Shown here piece by piece: positions 1 through 11,095 of a stretch of DNA of 64,000 bases. Origin of the DNA: Cytospora piceicola (Eukaryota; Ascomycota; Sordariomycetes; Diaporthales; Cytosporaceae). How positions within the stretch are numbered: the stretch's first letter is position 1; each line of letters begins with the position of its first letter. The position numbers and the translations under genes are program-made. The notes beneath the pieces were generated by a model. That model worked only from the letters and a program-made list of their open reading frames with translations, ran no database searches and had not been told where the DNA came from. Location of the stretch: the NCBI GenBank assembly GCA_023375675.1, contig JALQBC010000028.1:62001-126000 (forward strand). Direction: 5' to 3'.

Positions 1-2111
1 CGGTATCATTTCTCTTCAATGATGTTGTATCAGAGGTCGAAAGACAAATGACGTTGGTTCTTCACGGCATAACGTTGAGTGGTCATAAAATGCATTGAGT
101 AGGAACTTGAGAAGAATGAAAGATATGTGTCGACCTCGAAGAGGTGAGGTCGGGGATATGGGGCCTATGATGATCCATGTGTGCAACCCTGCAGGTGTGT
201 GACCAGAGTGTCGGCGCTTAGGATGGAGAATTGAGAGGTAAGATCCAATGCTGCAAGGTCGAAGGGACGATGGGATTCGCTGGAGAGACATCTGGACTCT
301 CACGACGGGATGCTAGTTCCAAATCAAGCGACTGCTCGGTCGAGCCACAATCCAATCAGCACTGCGCGCAACCCTCTCGAACGGGGGTGCCCAATTGGGT
401 CTTCATGAGGTACCGTATCAACTGGTTCAGTATTGAAGGCCGGGGACTTCCACCTCCCCAGTGCTAACCCCCTGGACTGGACCCCACAGTAACAACACGG
501 CAGGACGGCTGCCGCAGAAACCTTAAGTCAAACTGCATTCCTCCTTGGCAAGACGAGATGAATTACAACACTCTGTGTCTATTTCGTACCTTTGTCGAAG
601 ATTTGGTGGATTTGGTGCTGGAATTGGTGGGAGATCCATGGCGTGAAACCCTTCCGTGCAGTCATGCTAGAAATCCGCTAGAAGCCCACTGGAAGCCAGC
701 ACCGACCGGTCTATTGTGGCTTCAACGTTGATCAATCAGCAGCAAAGAGCTCCGAGGTCCATTGGGGTACAGTGTAAATGCGTAAATGGACCACCCGCTG
801 TCAAATAAACAGTAGCTTACGAATAAGCTTAGACAACCTCGCAATGGGGTCGCAACTCTGTTCCATGTTGCAGCACCAGGGAGACGCCGGGGACTTGAAG
901 TGGATCTCCTGCGATATCTTCCTCAGGATTGTTCCGGTAATGTCCTCATCGGCAATTACTACCCCAGAGAAAAAGACTCATCCTCACCCATAGTTCAGCG
1001 AGGCATGCTCCCAAACAAGTCGACCGTAGAAAGAAGATATGAAGATTTCCCGTCTTTCTGGAACAAGGTTTTTGGGAAGGTTAATAAGCTTGGCAAGATC
1101 CATTAATCCATGATTACTTAAGTAATTAATCCATGGGACCGGAACGGTGGGGGCTTCTCAGCATGCAGCTCTATTAATAGCACTCAATAAACCAAGACCT
1201 CCTGGAGAGGCGTGATATACCATTGTTGGAATTCTAAAGTACAGTACATACCTGACCTGCGTCGATCGAATAGTAGCAACACAAGACAGCCCGAGTGCCG
1301 ACATATTCAAACGGATCTCGGTGCTACCATTGTGAGTAAAGCCTCCCGGAAATAAATAGCTGGCTGGCCGGCCGGAGCAGAACCGTCGTTGAAGTATCAG
1401 GTATATACCTAGTTGAAAGAGGGTGTAATTCTGACACAGTCACCCGATCAGCCGATCAGAGCCCGAAAGGCAGGCTGTGTGCTTTGCTGGCATTGAGCTG
1501 TTTGTAAGAAGCTGTGGGGCAAAGCCTTGCGTGGCTTTCATGGCGCAGCCAATATAGCGACTTGATGGTTTGGTAGTCCGTCGTACAACTTGGCTGCCCA
1601 GCTTCAATGAATACGGTACCTAGGTACTTACCTGGTACCCAGTAAGCAGTGGACCATTACGTCAGCACGTGGGAAGCCCAGCATCGCAGTGCCGAAGTGG
1701 CGCCTGGTATTAGCGAGATACACTTGGTCATGACTGGGGACCGCGCGATTAGGTTCGTCACTGGGTATCGATCTGTTACCACAAGCACTGCACAGACGGC
1801 GTCAGGCACCCGAGCGACCTTCGTTTCCTTCTCCCCAACTACGCAACTCCAAACTACCATCCGTCCTGCGCGCCAACCCACCCTCCCCCACCATTGTTGA
1901 CGACGAAGACCTAATTAGTTTGGCGCATTACTTTTGGCATCACCAACTTAAAGTTCCACAGACGCCCAAGACGAGACAACAACAACAGCTCACTGCTGCG
2001 CCGGCTCATCTGCCCAGATGATTACCCCTGAGTCCTTCATCTCTTAGAAGATCACACTGCCCACCACATATACCATTGCAAGCCTCTTTTCCCACGCCAT
2101 AGTCGCCCACC
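1..2111. other. Intergenic, no gene recognised
   Basis: I see no supported coding region in this stretch; the reading frames are short and match no family I know. A palindromic CCTAGG-centred motif lies at about 1616-1628. The last 150 bases are C-rich and pyrimidine-rich and probably form the promoter and leader of the myosin gene that follows. Confidence 0.6.
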
Positions 2112-5100
2112 ATGGTAAGACCCGCCCGACCGAGTATTTGTCACGGTCGTGAAGTTGTCTGGCTCACATATCGCAGGGTATTACCAACCGCCGGAAGGAT
2201 AAGGGAGCCAAGCAGGCCGGAGGAGCTGCAGCTGGCGGCCATGGCGGTTCAGGAGGAGCGAAGCCGAAGAAGGCCACCTTCGAGACGACCAAGAAGAAGG
2301 AAATCGGCGTTTCCGACCTGACCCTCCTTAGCAAGGTTTCCAACGAGGCAATCAACGAGAACCTGAAGAAACGATTTGAAGGCGCCGATATCTACACCTA
2401 CATCGGCCACGTGCTGATTTCCGTCAACCCTTTCCGCGACCTCGGAATCTACACCGACCAAGTTCTTGATAGCTATAGGGGCAAGAACCGTCTCGAGATG
2501 CCCCCGCACGTCTTTGCCATTGCCGAGGCTTCATACTACAACATGAAAGCATACCAGGAGAACCAGTGTGTCATCATTTCGGGTGAATCGGGTGCCGGCA
2601 AGACCGAGGCGGCCAAGCGTATAATGCAGTACATCGCCAACGTGTCGGGAGGAGAGTCGGGCGATATTCAGCAGATCAAGGACATGGTGCTGGCAACCAA
2701 CCCTCTGTTGGAGTCGTTCGGAAACGCAAAAACGCTACGAAATAACAATTCCTCGCGGTTCGGCAAGTACTTGCAAATTCACTTCAACGCGCAGGGCGAA
2801 CCAATAGGAGCAGATATCACGAATTACCTGCTCGAGAAGTCCAGGGTCGTCGGTCAAATCATAAACGAGCGAAACTTCCACATCTTCTACCAATTCACCA
2901 AGGGCGCATCCCAACAGCATCGAGAAGTATTTGGTATACAGACGCCCGAGACATACCTGTATACGAGTAAGTCCAAGTGTCTTGAAGTGGACGGAATCGA
3001 TGACTTGGCCGAGTTCCAGGACACGCTAAATGCTATGAAGATCATTGGACTTTCTCAGGGGGAGCAGGACAACATCTTCCGAATGCTGGCTGCGATTCTG
3101 TGGACGGGCAACCTTGTCTTCCGCGAGGATGAAGATGGATATGCAACCGTGTCTGACCAGTCGGTTGTTGATTTCCTGGCGTACTTGCTTGAGGTCGACT
3201 CCCAGTCGCTCGTCAAGGCCATCACCATCCGTGTTTTGACGCCGAGGAATGGCGAAGTTATCGAGTCTCCTGCCAACATTGCTCAAGCAACGGCCACCCG
3301 AGATGCCCTTGCCAAAGCCATCTACAACAACCTCTTTGACTGGATCGTGGAAAGAGTCAACCAATCCTTGAAGGCTAGGCAAGCCACGACAAACTCTGTC
3401 GGAATTCTCGACATCTACGGTTTTGAGATCTTCGAGAAGAACAGCTTCGAACAGCTATGCATCAACTATGTCAACGAGAAACTGCAACAGATCTTCATCC
3501 AGTTGACACTCAAGGCGGAGCAGGACGAATACGCCAAAGAACAGATCAAGTGGACACCCATCAGTTACTTTGACAACAAGATTGTGTGCGACTTGATCGA
3601 GTCCGTTCGCCCGCCGGGTATCTTCTCTGCCATGAAGGACGCGACCAAGACCGCTCATGCGGACCCAGCTGCGTGTGACCGGACGTTCATGCAGGGCATC
3701 AACGGCATGTCCAATCCTCAGTTGACGCCGCGACAGGGGAGCTTCATCATTAGGCATTATGCCGGAGACGTGAGCTACACGGTCGACGGTATAACCGACA
3801 AGTGTAAAGATGCGCTCCTGAAAGGAGTGCAGAATCTGTTCCAAATCAGCCAGAACAAGTTTGTTCACACGCTGTTCCCCCACCAGGTCGAGACAGACAA
3901 CCGAAAGCAGCCGCCATCTGCTGGTGACAGAATCCGGTCTTCGGCAAATGCCCTTGTGGAAACGTTGATGAAGTGCCAGCCTTCTTACATCCGGACAATC
4001 AAGCCAAATGAGAACAAGTCACCCACTGAGTACAATGTACCGAATGTGCTGCACCAAATCAAGTACCTAGGTCTCCAGGAGAACGTTCGCATTCGTCGAG
4101 CAGGGTTCGCGTATCGTCAGAGCTTTGAGAAGTTCGTCGATCGTTTCTTCCTCCTCTCACCTGCAACCTCGTACGCTGGCGAGTACACTTGGCAAGGCTC
4201 ATATGAAGCGGCCGTCAAGCAGATCTTGAAGGACACAAGTATCCCTCAGGAAGAGTGGCAAATGGGTGTGACGAAGGCTTTCATCAAGTCTCCAGAGACC
4301 CTCTTTGCACTCGAGCACATGAGAGATCGGTACTGGCACAACATGGCTACTCGTATCCAGCGCATGTGGCGAGCGTATCTCGCGTACAGGGCTGAATCGG
4401 CCACGCGTATCCAGCGATTCTGGCGCAAGAAGCGCACAGGTGCTGAATTCCTGCAACTGCGCGATCAGGGACATCGTGTTCTCGGGGGACGCAAGGAAAG
4501 GCGTCGCATGAGTTTGCTGGGGTCTCGAAGGTTTTTGGGCGACTACCTGGGCATCAATGCTTCCAGTGGGCCGGGCAGCCAAGTACGCAAGGCTATTGGA
4601 CTTGGAAGCAATGAGCAGGCCATATTCTCATGCCGTGGAGAAGTCCTTGAAGCCAAGTTCGGCCGCTCCAGCAAACCCAGCCCAAGGATCCTGGTCGTCA
4701 CCAGTAGCAAGTTCTATATCGTGTCGCAAGTGCTGGCGAACAACCACGTCCAAATTGTTGTCGAGCGTGCCGTCACCTTAGGAGCCATCAAATTTATCAG
4801 CACATCAACGGCTCGCGATGACTGGTTCTCACTAGGCGTTGGTTCGCCACAGGAAGCTGACCCGCTGCTGAACTGCGTCTTCAAGACGGAAATGTTCACC
4901 CAGATGCAACGCGTCATGTCGGGAGGCTTTAGCCTGAAACTGACAGATAGCATCGAGTACGCCAAGAAACCGGGCAAGATGCAAATGGTCAAGGTTCTGA
5001 AAGATTCCCCATCCCCCGTGGACTTCTACAAGAGCGGTGCGGTACACACGCAGCCTGGCGAAGCACCAAACTCTGCATCAAAGCCACTGCCTAAAGCCAA

Positions 5101-5877
5101 ACCTGTCCCTCCGAAGCCCATCACGAGGGGCAAACTTATCAAGCCTGGCGGTCCCAATGGAAGACCGTCAAGAGTCCCTGTCAACAGGACGCCTCAACCC
5201 CGTCCTGGAGGCGGACCTGCCCCTGCTGCAGCGACACCTCGCGCGGTGCCCCAGCCTGCCCCCAGACCTGTTCCTAGCCCTGCTGCCGCCATCCCATCAC
5301 ATACCCGAAATCAGTCGGCCGCTTCCGCCACCCGCATTCCGCCTCCACCGCCACCTTCAGCCCCTCCTGCAAAGGCCAAGATTATGGCCAAGGTGCTGTA
5401 CGACTTTGCTGGCGCGAAGGAGAACGAGTTGACGATCAAGGTGGGTGACTTGGTCGAGATCGTCCAAAAGGAAACCAACGGTAAGGCATATGATTTCCAT
5501 ATTCTTATGTACATAATGCTGACTGGTTGCAAACAGGATGGTGGCTTGCCAAGAACGCGGGTGGTCAAGCCTGGATCCCAGCAGCCTACGTCGAGGAAAT
5601 GGCGCAAGCACCTGCTCCACGAGCACCACCTCCACCCCCAGTCGCCAACGGTAAGGCCAAGCCGGCAGCCCCTCAGCCTCCGGCCAAGCGACCCGCAGCA
5701 GGGCGGAAGCCGGTTCCCCCACAGCCTCGCGACTCGGGCATGAGCCTGGCAGGAGCAAATGGTTCGGACAGCAGCCGGAGCAGCACGCCGACACCAAGTC
5801 TGGCGGGTAGTCTGGCGGATGCGTTGTTGGCGAGGAAGAATGCAATGGCGAAGAAGGAGGAGGATGATGACTGGTGA
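2112..5877 (+). CDS. myoA: Class I myosin (endocytic/actin motor)
   Basis: Actin-dependent motor acting at cortical actin patches in endocytosis and hyphal growth, and an activator of Arp2/3. Exons: 2112-2114 (only the ATG), 2177-5480, 5537-5877, giving 1215 aa, normal for filamentous-fungal myosin I. Visible in order: motor domain with P-loop GESGAGKT (about 137-144) and the [11 protein letters not shown] switch-2 region; two IQ motifs ([15 protein letters not shown] and [11 protein letters not shown], about 725-765); a TH1 membrane-binding tail; a Pro/Ala-rich TH2 region; an SH3 domain (about 1071-1128, ALYDY-like VLYDF and NGWWLAK); and an acidic tail ending EEDDDW. The start is fixed by the spliced N-terminus [11 protein letters not shown], which matches the family and is reached only by splicing the 62-bp intron directly after ATG. 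The second intron (56 bp) lies inside the SH3 domain. RAD50 follows on the same strand after about 0.7 kb. Confidence 0.97.
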
Positions 5878-6596
5878 GCGATGCGCATGCGAGTTTCTTA
5901 CGTGGGAGCGAGTGGTTCGGTCGATTACTGAACTTTCACCTTTTCTCCATTGGGTGGTCGGCTTTATTCGTTCCTGTGCATAGCCCGGCCTTTGGTTTGT
6001 TTCAAGGCGGCGAGAATAGAAGCATGGCTATTAGAGTGCTTCTTGCTTCAGAATGCAGTTAGACCATATGGATCGGCTTGATGGGTGGTGCTTGGACAGG
6101 TTAGATGTGGTTCTGGCAGTCTTGAAATATTCAATAGGGGCTTGAGCCTCAATAGTATATACATATTCAAAGATAAGATCTCATTGCCTTGCTCGCCTTA
6201 ACTGCCAAACCCAACACACAAGATGCTCCTGTGCTGAGGCTGGGGTTCGTGGCTGGGGTAGGTAGGGGCAGGGGTAGGGTTAGCTAGCCGGAATAGGTAC
6301 TCAGTGCAGCACGTGAGCGCGTGGCGGCCCCACTTTGATCTGGAGGGAAAGCGCGAGGCAGCAAACGCGCCTTTGACTCCAACGTTTTAATTGACGTCGC
6401 GTCTGCCTTGCGTATTTGATGTGAACTTCTCACTCAACTTTCCGCCCTTCATCCTTCCACTGTCCACTCGTCTACTCCGGACAAACAGACCTCCACAGAA
6501 TTTGCAAGTACACCGTCAACTTCTTCATACATACACCAACTCAACCAGACCAGTGGCTGCTCTTTATGAGCATCGCCATTGCCGACCTGTGACAAG
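5878..6596. other. Intergenic between myoA and RAD50
   Basis: Holds the 3' region of the myosin gene and the promoter/leader of RAD50. No coding potential was seen. The 150 bases before the RAD50 start are pyrimidine-rich (many CTTC/CCAC words), as is common in fungal leaders. Confidence 0.6.
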
Positions 6597-9500
6597 ATGT
6601 CGCGTGTCGAGGGTATGTCCGTCCAGGGCGTGCGGTCCTTCTCACCAATGACCCGCGAGACCATCCTTATTGGTACACCACTTACTCTGATCGTTGGATA
6701 CAATGGTTCGGGCAAGACGACCCTGATCGAGTGTCTGAAGTACGCGACTACTGGTGAACTCCCACCCAACAGCAAAGGCGGCGCGTTTATCTACGACCCC
6801 AAGGTAAGCACTCCTTTTCGAATCTTAACATACACTTTGCTGAAGGAAATGATGCAGCTATCCAACGAAAAGCGGGTTCCAGCAAAGGTCGTCCTCAAAT
6901 TTAGGTCGACGAATGGAACAAAGTACACCGTCAACCGGCAACTCGAGGTCACTCTCCAAAAGACTGGTTCTCGCTCCATGAAGACACTGGAGACGTCTCT
7001 GCAGGAGATCAGTCCAGGTGGAGAGAAGGCTACCTCTTCAACAAAGGTCGCCGCTATTGACGAATTAGTCCCACGGATTCTGGGCGTGTCTCCTGCCATC
7101 CTCGACGCTGTAATTTTCTGCCATCAGGACGAGTCCCTCTGGCCCATGAGCGAACCTTCTGTTCTCAAAAAGAAATTCGATGATATCTTTGAGGCCAAGA
7201 AGTACACGAAAGCTATGGAACAGCTGAAAATCGTGCGGAAGGCCAAGGGCGAAGCGTTTCGTATCCTCCAGACGGAACACAAGCAAAATGAGGTGAACAA
7301 GGAGAGGGGACAAAAGAACGAGAAGCTTTGCGAGAAGCTGTCCAATGATATTGAGGAATACCGGAAAGAGGTCGAGGCTATCACGCAAGAGATGACGGGA
7401 GTCGAGCACAAAGCGAAAGAAGCGCGTGAAGAGGCAAACCAATTCCTCAGCACCATGAACGAACTGCAGTCAAATATGGACCAATACCAGTTCAGGCAAG
7501 ACGCCGTTGCAGAACTTCGGGATTCTATTGAGGTGATGTCGGAGGATGACGATGTGCTACACAAGGCTCTTGATCAGTACGAAACTCGACTGCAGCGACT
7601 GAAAGGTGACATTGAGCAACGTGTGTCGGAATACCGAAGTCTGCAGGGCGATGTCCAGGACACGGAAAACAAGTTGAACGTCAAGCTTGGTGAGAAGGGC
7701 AAGCTCCAGTCGGATAAGGAGAAGTACGACCGCCAACTAGAGACTCGCATCGGCATGATTCAAGAAGCTGCACGGAGTCATGAAATCCGGGGCTTTGACA
7801 GCGATCTGGACGACAATCAAGTCCGCGTCTTCCAAGACAAGATCCAGGGCATTTTCAACAGCAAGAAGAAAGATTATGAGCAATTGCAGAACCGCAATGC
7901 TCGTGAGGCGGACGCGGCCAATAAAGGCATATCTGAGCTGGAGAATGAGAAGAACTCCAGAACATCGGAGAGAGCATACGCAAGGCAGAAGAAAACAGAA
8001 AATGACCGCAAGGTTAAGCGTCTTCAGACCGAGGTGGACTCTGTCAACTGCGACGAGGTTCGCGTTGGTCGTCTGGAGAATGACAAGGCTGCTTTGGACC
8101 AGCGCTCCCAGCAGGCCCAGGATGAAGCTGTCAAGAATGACTGGGACGAGAAAATACGACAGGCACAAGAGGAGCTCCGCCGCTTTGAGCAACAAGGTGA
8201 AGATCTCAATAGCGAGCTTGTCAACTGTACTCGACTTGCCAGTGAGCGGGCTCAACTAGATGTGCGCAAGCAAGAAGCCCAGAACCGTGAAAAGGCCCTG
8301 GACAAATTGACCACCCGTTGGAGCAAGATGATTTCCGAGCAGGTACGACCTGATTGGCAAATCGAATCACTTGAGTCCGACTTCAAAGCTAGATTGGAGG
8401 AGAGGACCTCCGCAGTCGACAAGGTGAAGGAGGAATGCGGAGAGTTGCAGCAGAAGCTGAAACAAGTCGAGTACAGGCTGGCCGAGGCCAACAGACAGCA
8501 CCAGAAACTGACAGACAACAAGTCAGATAGCGAGAAATCCGTGATGGATGTCCTCGTGGCAGTGGCAGAGGATCCAGGTGCGGTTACTATTGACGCCTAT
8601 GACGACCAGCTCGAGGATTTTGAGGAAGCCAAGCTTGATGTGGACAAGGAGCTGAAGTTGTTCGATGAACTGAAGCTCTACTGGACTCAGGCAGAGACTT
8701 GTTTAAACACAAAGAACAAGTGCCTTATGTGTGACCGTGCTTTTGATGGAGATCGCTCCAAGTCAAAGATACTGACAAAGATTTCGAAACATCTGAGTGA
8801 CGAATCGAAGGCCGATCTGCAGCAAGAATTCCGTGACGTCGACAAGAAAGTTGAACGTCTGCGGGCAGTTCGTCCCAAGCATGATACTTATGTGCGGCTC
8901 AAGAAAGAATTACCAGCCACTGAGAAGGCTATCGAAGACGCCAAGAGGGAGAAGGACAATATCCTGGAAAAGCTTGAGGCAGCGGACGATCGACGAAGAA
9001 AGGCTGGTGAACCGCTGGAGGGTCTCCAGTCTATATCTAGTGTCATCTCGGAGATAAACCAGCTGTCCAAGGGTATTGCTGAAGCAAAGGAAGAAGTTGA
9101 GAAACTGACGAAGTCTCAGAAGCAGTCCGGCGGACCAGTCCGCGGCGCTGCTGAGGTACGGGAAGTCATGTCAACATGCGCAGGAGAGACACGGAAGATG
9201 AGGTGGAAGCTTGACACGTTGATGGGCGACCGGCAACGTAATCGAGATCTCATCAGCAACCTTGAGCTCGAGCTCAGCAACCTCAAGGGCAAGGTCACTG
9301 AGGCGAAGCAGCTGATGGACAGGAAGCGGACTTTGAAAGAAGAGATAAAGACCTTGAAGGAGGATAATGAGGCGCAAGACGCCGCTGTCTCAGATATTGA
9401 TGCACAACTCACTCAGCTCCAGCCCAGGATCGATGCGGCAAGGGCACAGCGCGACGACGCTCTCGCGAGTGGCCGAAAGAAGGCAGAAAAGGTGGCCGAG

Positions 9501-10589
9501 GAACGCGACAGTGTCGCCCGCACTCTGAGTCAGCTGAAGATCATCGAGGATGATATCCAAAACTACGTGGATCATGGCGGTGAAAGCAATCTTGCATCCA
9601 TCGAGCGGTCGATACAGACACTCCAGCAGTCTCTCAACCGCCTGAAGGGCGAAATGGAAGACCTCACGAAGCGCATCAACTCGGAGAAAGAGGAGCTGTC
9701 CCAAGGTGACCGGAACAAGAAGAATATCAGGGACAATCTCAAATTCCGGGAGAACTGTCGCGTTCTGACGAAACTTGAAGAGAAAATCGAGAAGCTCAGG
9801 TCTGAGGATGCAAAGAAAGACTATGAGCGCCTAATGGCCGAAGCCAAGCAGTACGATCGTCAACACAACCTTCTCCAGTCCCGTAAGAGCGAAGTCGTTG
9901 GCCAGAGCACGGCCACGGACAAGGAACTGGCTCGGGCAATAGAAATATTCGAGCAGGAATACAAGGGCGCCGAGGAGCTGTACAGAAAGTCAAGCATTGA
10001 GCTGGCGACCACCAAGGGCGCTATCCAGGACCTGGCCACATTCGGCAACTCGCTCGATAAGGCTATCATGCACTACCACTCGCTCAAGATGGAGGAGGTG
10101 AACCGCATCGCGGGCGAACTTTGGCGCGCGACATACCAGGGTACCGACATCGACACCATTGCAATCCGCTCCGCCTCCGACTCGAACAATGCGCGGGGAA
10201 CGTACAACTACCGCGTCACGATGGTCAAGCAGGACACAGAAATGGACATGCGTGGTCGGTGCTCTGCAGGCCAAAAGGTATTGGCGAGCATCATCATCCG
10301 CCTGGCGCTGGCGGAGTCGTTCGGCATCAGCTGTGGCCTGATCGCGCTGGACGAGCCCACGACGAACCTGGACAGCGACAACATCCGCTCGCTGGCCGTG
10401 TCCCTGCACGGCATCATCAAGGCCCGCCAGGCTCAGGCCAACTTCCAGCTCATCGTCATCACGCACGACGAGGAGTTCCTGCGGCACATGCGGTGCTCTG
10501 ACTTCTGCGATAAATTCTACCGAGTGAAGCGTGACGAGAACCAGTGCAGCAAGCTCGAGAGGGAGGAGATCGCGATGATTACGGAGTGA
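6597..10589 (+). CDS. RAD50: RAD50 DNA double-strand-break repair ATPase
   Basis: SMC-like ATPase of the Mre11-Rad50-Nbs1/Xrs2 complex, acting in nuclear break end processing, tethering and checkpoint activation. Exons 6597-6803 and 6858-10589 give 1312 aa, the usual length. Start at MSRVEGMSVQGVRSF, the conserved N-terminus; a Met six codons upstream is in frame but not conserved. Walker A GYNGSGKT (about 34-41); long coiled coils interrupted by the zinc hook CLMC (about 691-694); ABC signature SAGQK (about 1205-1209); Walker B LIALDEPT (about 1230-1237); H-loop ITHDEEF (His about 1272). The single 54-bp intron is a multiple of three and contains no stop, so an unspliced reading looks like one open frame. 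Removing it restores FIYDPK followed by LSNEKR, the expected join. Confidence 0.97.
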   Translation: MSRVEGMSVQGVRSFSPMTRETILIGTPLTLIVGYNGSGKTTLIECLKYATTGELPPNSKGGAFIYDPKVSTPFRILTYTLLKEMMQLSNEKRVPAKVVLKFRSTNGTKYTVNRQLEVTLQKTGSRSMKTLETSLQEISPGGEKATSSTKVAAIDELVPRILGVSPAILDAVIFCHQDESLWPMSEPSVLKKKFDDIFEAKKYTKAMEQLKIVRKAKGEAFRILQTEHKQNEVNKERGQKNEKLCEKLSNDIEEYRKEVEAITQEMTGVEHKAKEAREEANQFLSTMNELQSNMDQYQFRQDAVAELRDSIEVMSEDDDVLHKALDQYETRLQRLKGDIEQRVSEYRSLQGDVQDTENKLNVKLGEKGKLQSDKEKYDRQLETRIGMIQEAARSHEIRGFDSDLDDNQVRVFQDKIQGIFNSKKKDYEQLQNRNAREADAANKGISELENEKNSRTSERAYARQKKTENDRKVKRLQTEVDSVNCDEVRVGRLENDKAALDQRSQQAQDEAVKNDWDEKIRQAQEELRRFEQQGEDLNSELVNCTRLASERAQLDVRKQEAQNREKALDKLTTRWSKMISEQVRPDWQIESLESDFKARLEERTSAVDKVKEECGELQQKLKQVEYRLAEANRQHQKLTDNKSDSEKSVMDVLVAVAEDPGAVTIDAYDDQLEDFEEAKLDVDKELKLFDELKLYWTQAETCLNTKNKCLMCDRAFDGDRSKSKILTKISKHLSDESKADLQQEFRDVDKKVERLRAVRPKHDTYVRLKKELPATEKAIEDAKREKDNILEKLEAADDRRRKAGEPLEGLQSISSVISEINQLSKGIAEAKEEVEKLTKSQKQSGGPVRGAAEVREVMSTCAGETRKMRWKLDTLMGDRQRNRDLISNLELELSNLKGKVTEAKQLMDRKRTLKEEIKTLKEDNEAQDAAVSDIDAQLTQLQPRIDAARAQRDDALASGRKKAEKVAEERDSVARTLSQLKIIEDDIQNYVDHGGESNLASIERSIQTLQQSLNRLKGEMEDLTKRINSEKEELSQGDRNKKNIRDNLKFRENCRVLTKLEEKIEKLRSEDAKKDYERLMAEAKQYDRQHNLLQSRKSEVVGQSTATDKELARAIEIFEQEYKGAEELYRKSSIELATTKGAIQDLATFGNSLDKAIMHYHSLKMEEVNRIAGELWRATYQGTDIDTIAIRSASDSNNARGTYNYRVTMVKQDTEMDMRGRCSAGQKVLASIIIRLALAESFGISCGLIALDEPTTNLDSDNIRSLAVSLHGIIKARQAQANFQLIVITHDEEFLRHMRCSDFCDKFYRVKRDENQCSKLEREEIAMITE

Positions 10590-11095
10590 AGAGTGTGACC
10601 ACAAAGGGTTTCCTGATAAAGTCGTGGGATAGATGGTCGTAAACCTGTGGTTGGTACTACTGGGACATGTTTGGCGTTTCCGCTTGTTGGACTGCATTTG
10701 AGGAAGTAACCTTTGCTGTTATGGAATGAGAGAATCTACAACCTTCGAGGATGAATACCACGTTCAAAAAGCCACTTGGAGCGGTGATCCTAGGTGCGAA
10801 ATCAATAATGTCGACGGGTGAATAATAGTACTTCATGATGGCATCATGCTCATTGCCGTTCCCTCAATAGCATCGTGCTGGCCGAGTATGACATGTAAAG
10901 TAGGCAGGTAGTATTACACGCGCCGCCCCTCGTCGATAGAGACGTTCCCTTGTCACACAAGACTGCTCAACATCATATAGCATCACAATCTCCGAACATA
11001 GGCTCTTTGTCGTCACCATCATCGCCATCGTCTCTGATTTTCTTGGGACTAGGGCGAAACTCCAAGACGTCATACCATCCATCCTCAACGTCCCC
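10590..11095. other. Convergent 3' intergenic region
   Basis: Between the stop codons of RAD50 (+) and the PP4R2-like gene (-). It presumably holds both 3' UTRs and poly(A) sites. No coding signal was seen. Confidence 0.6.
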
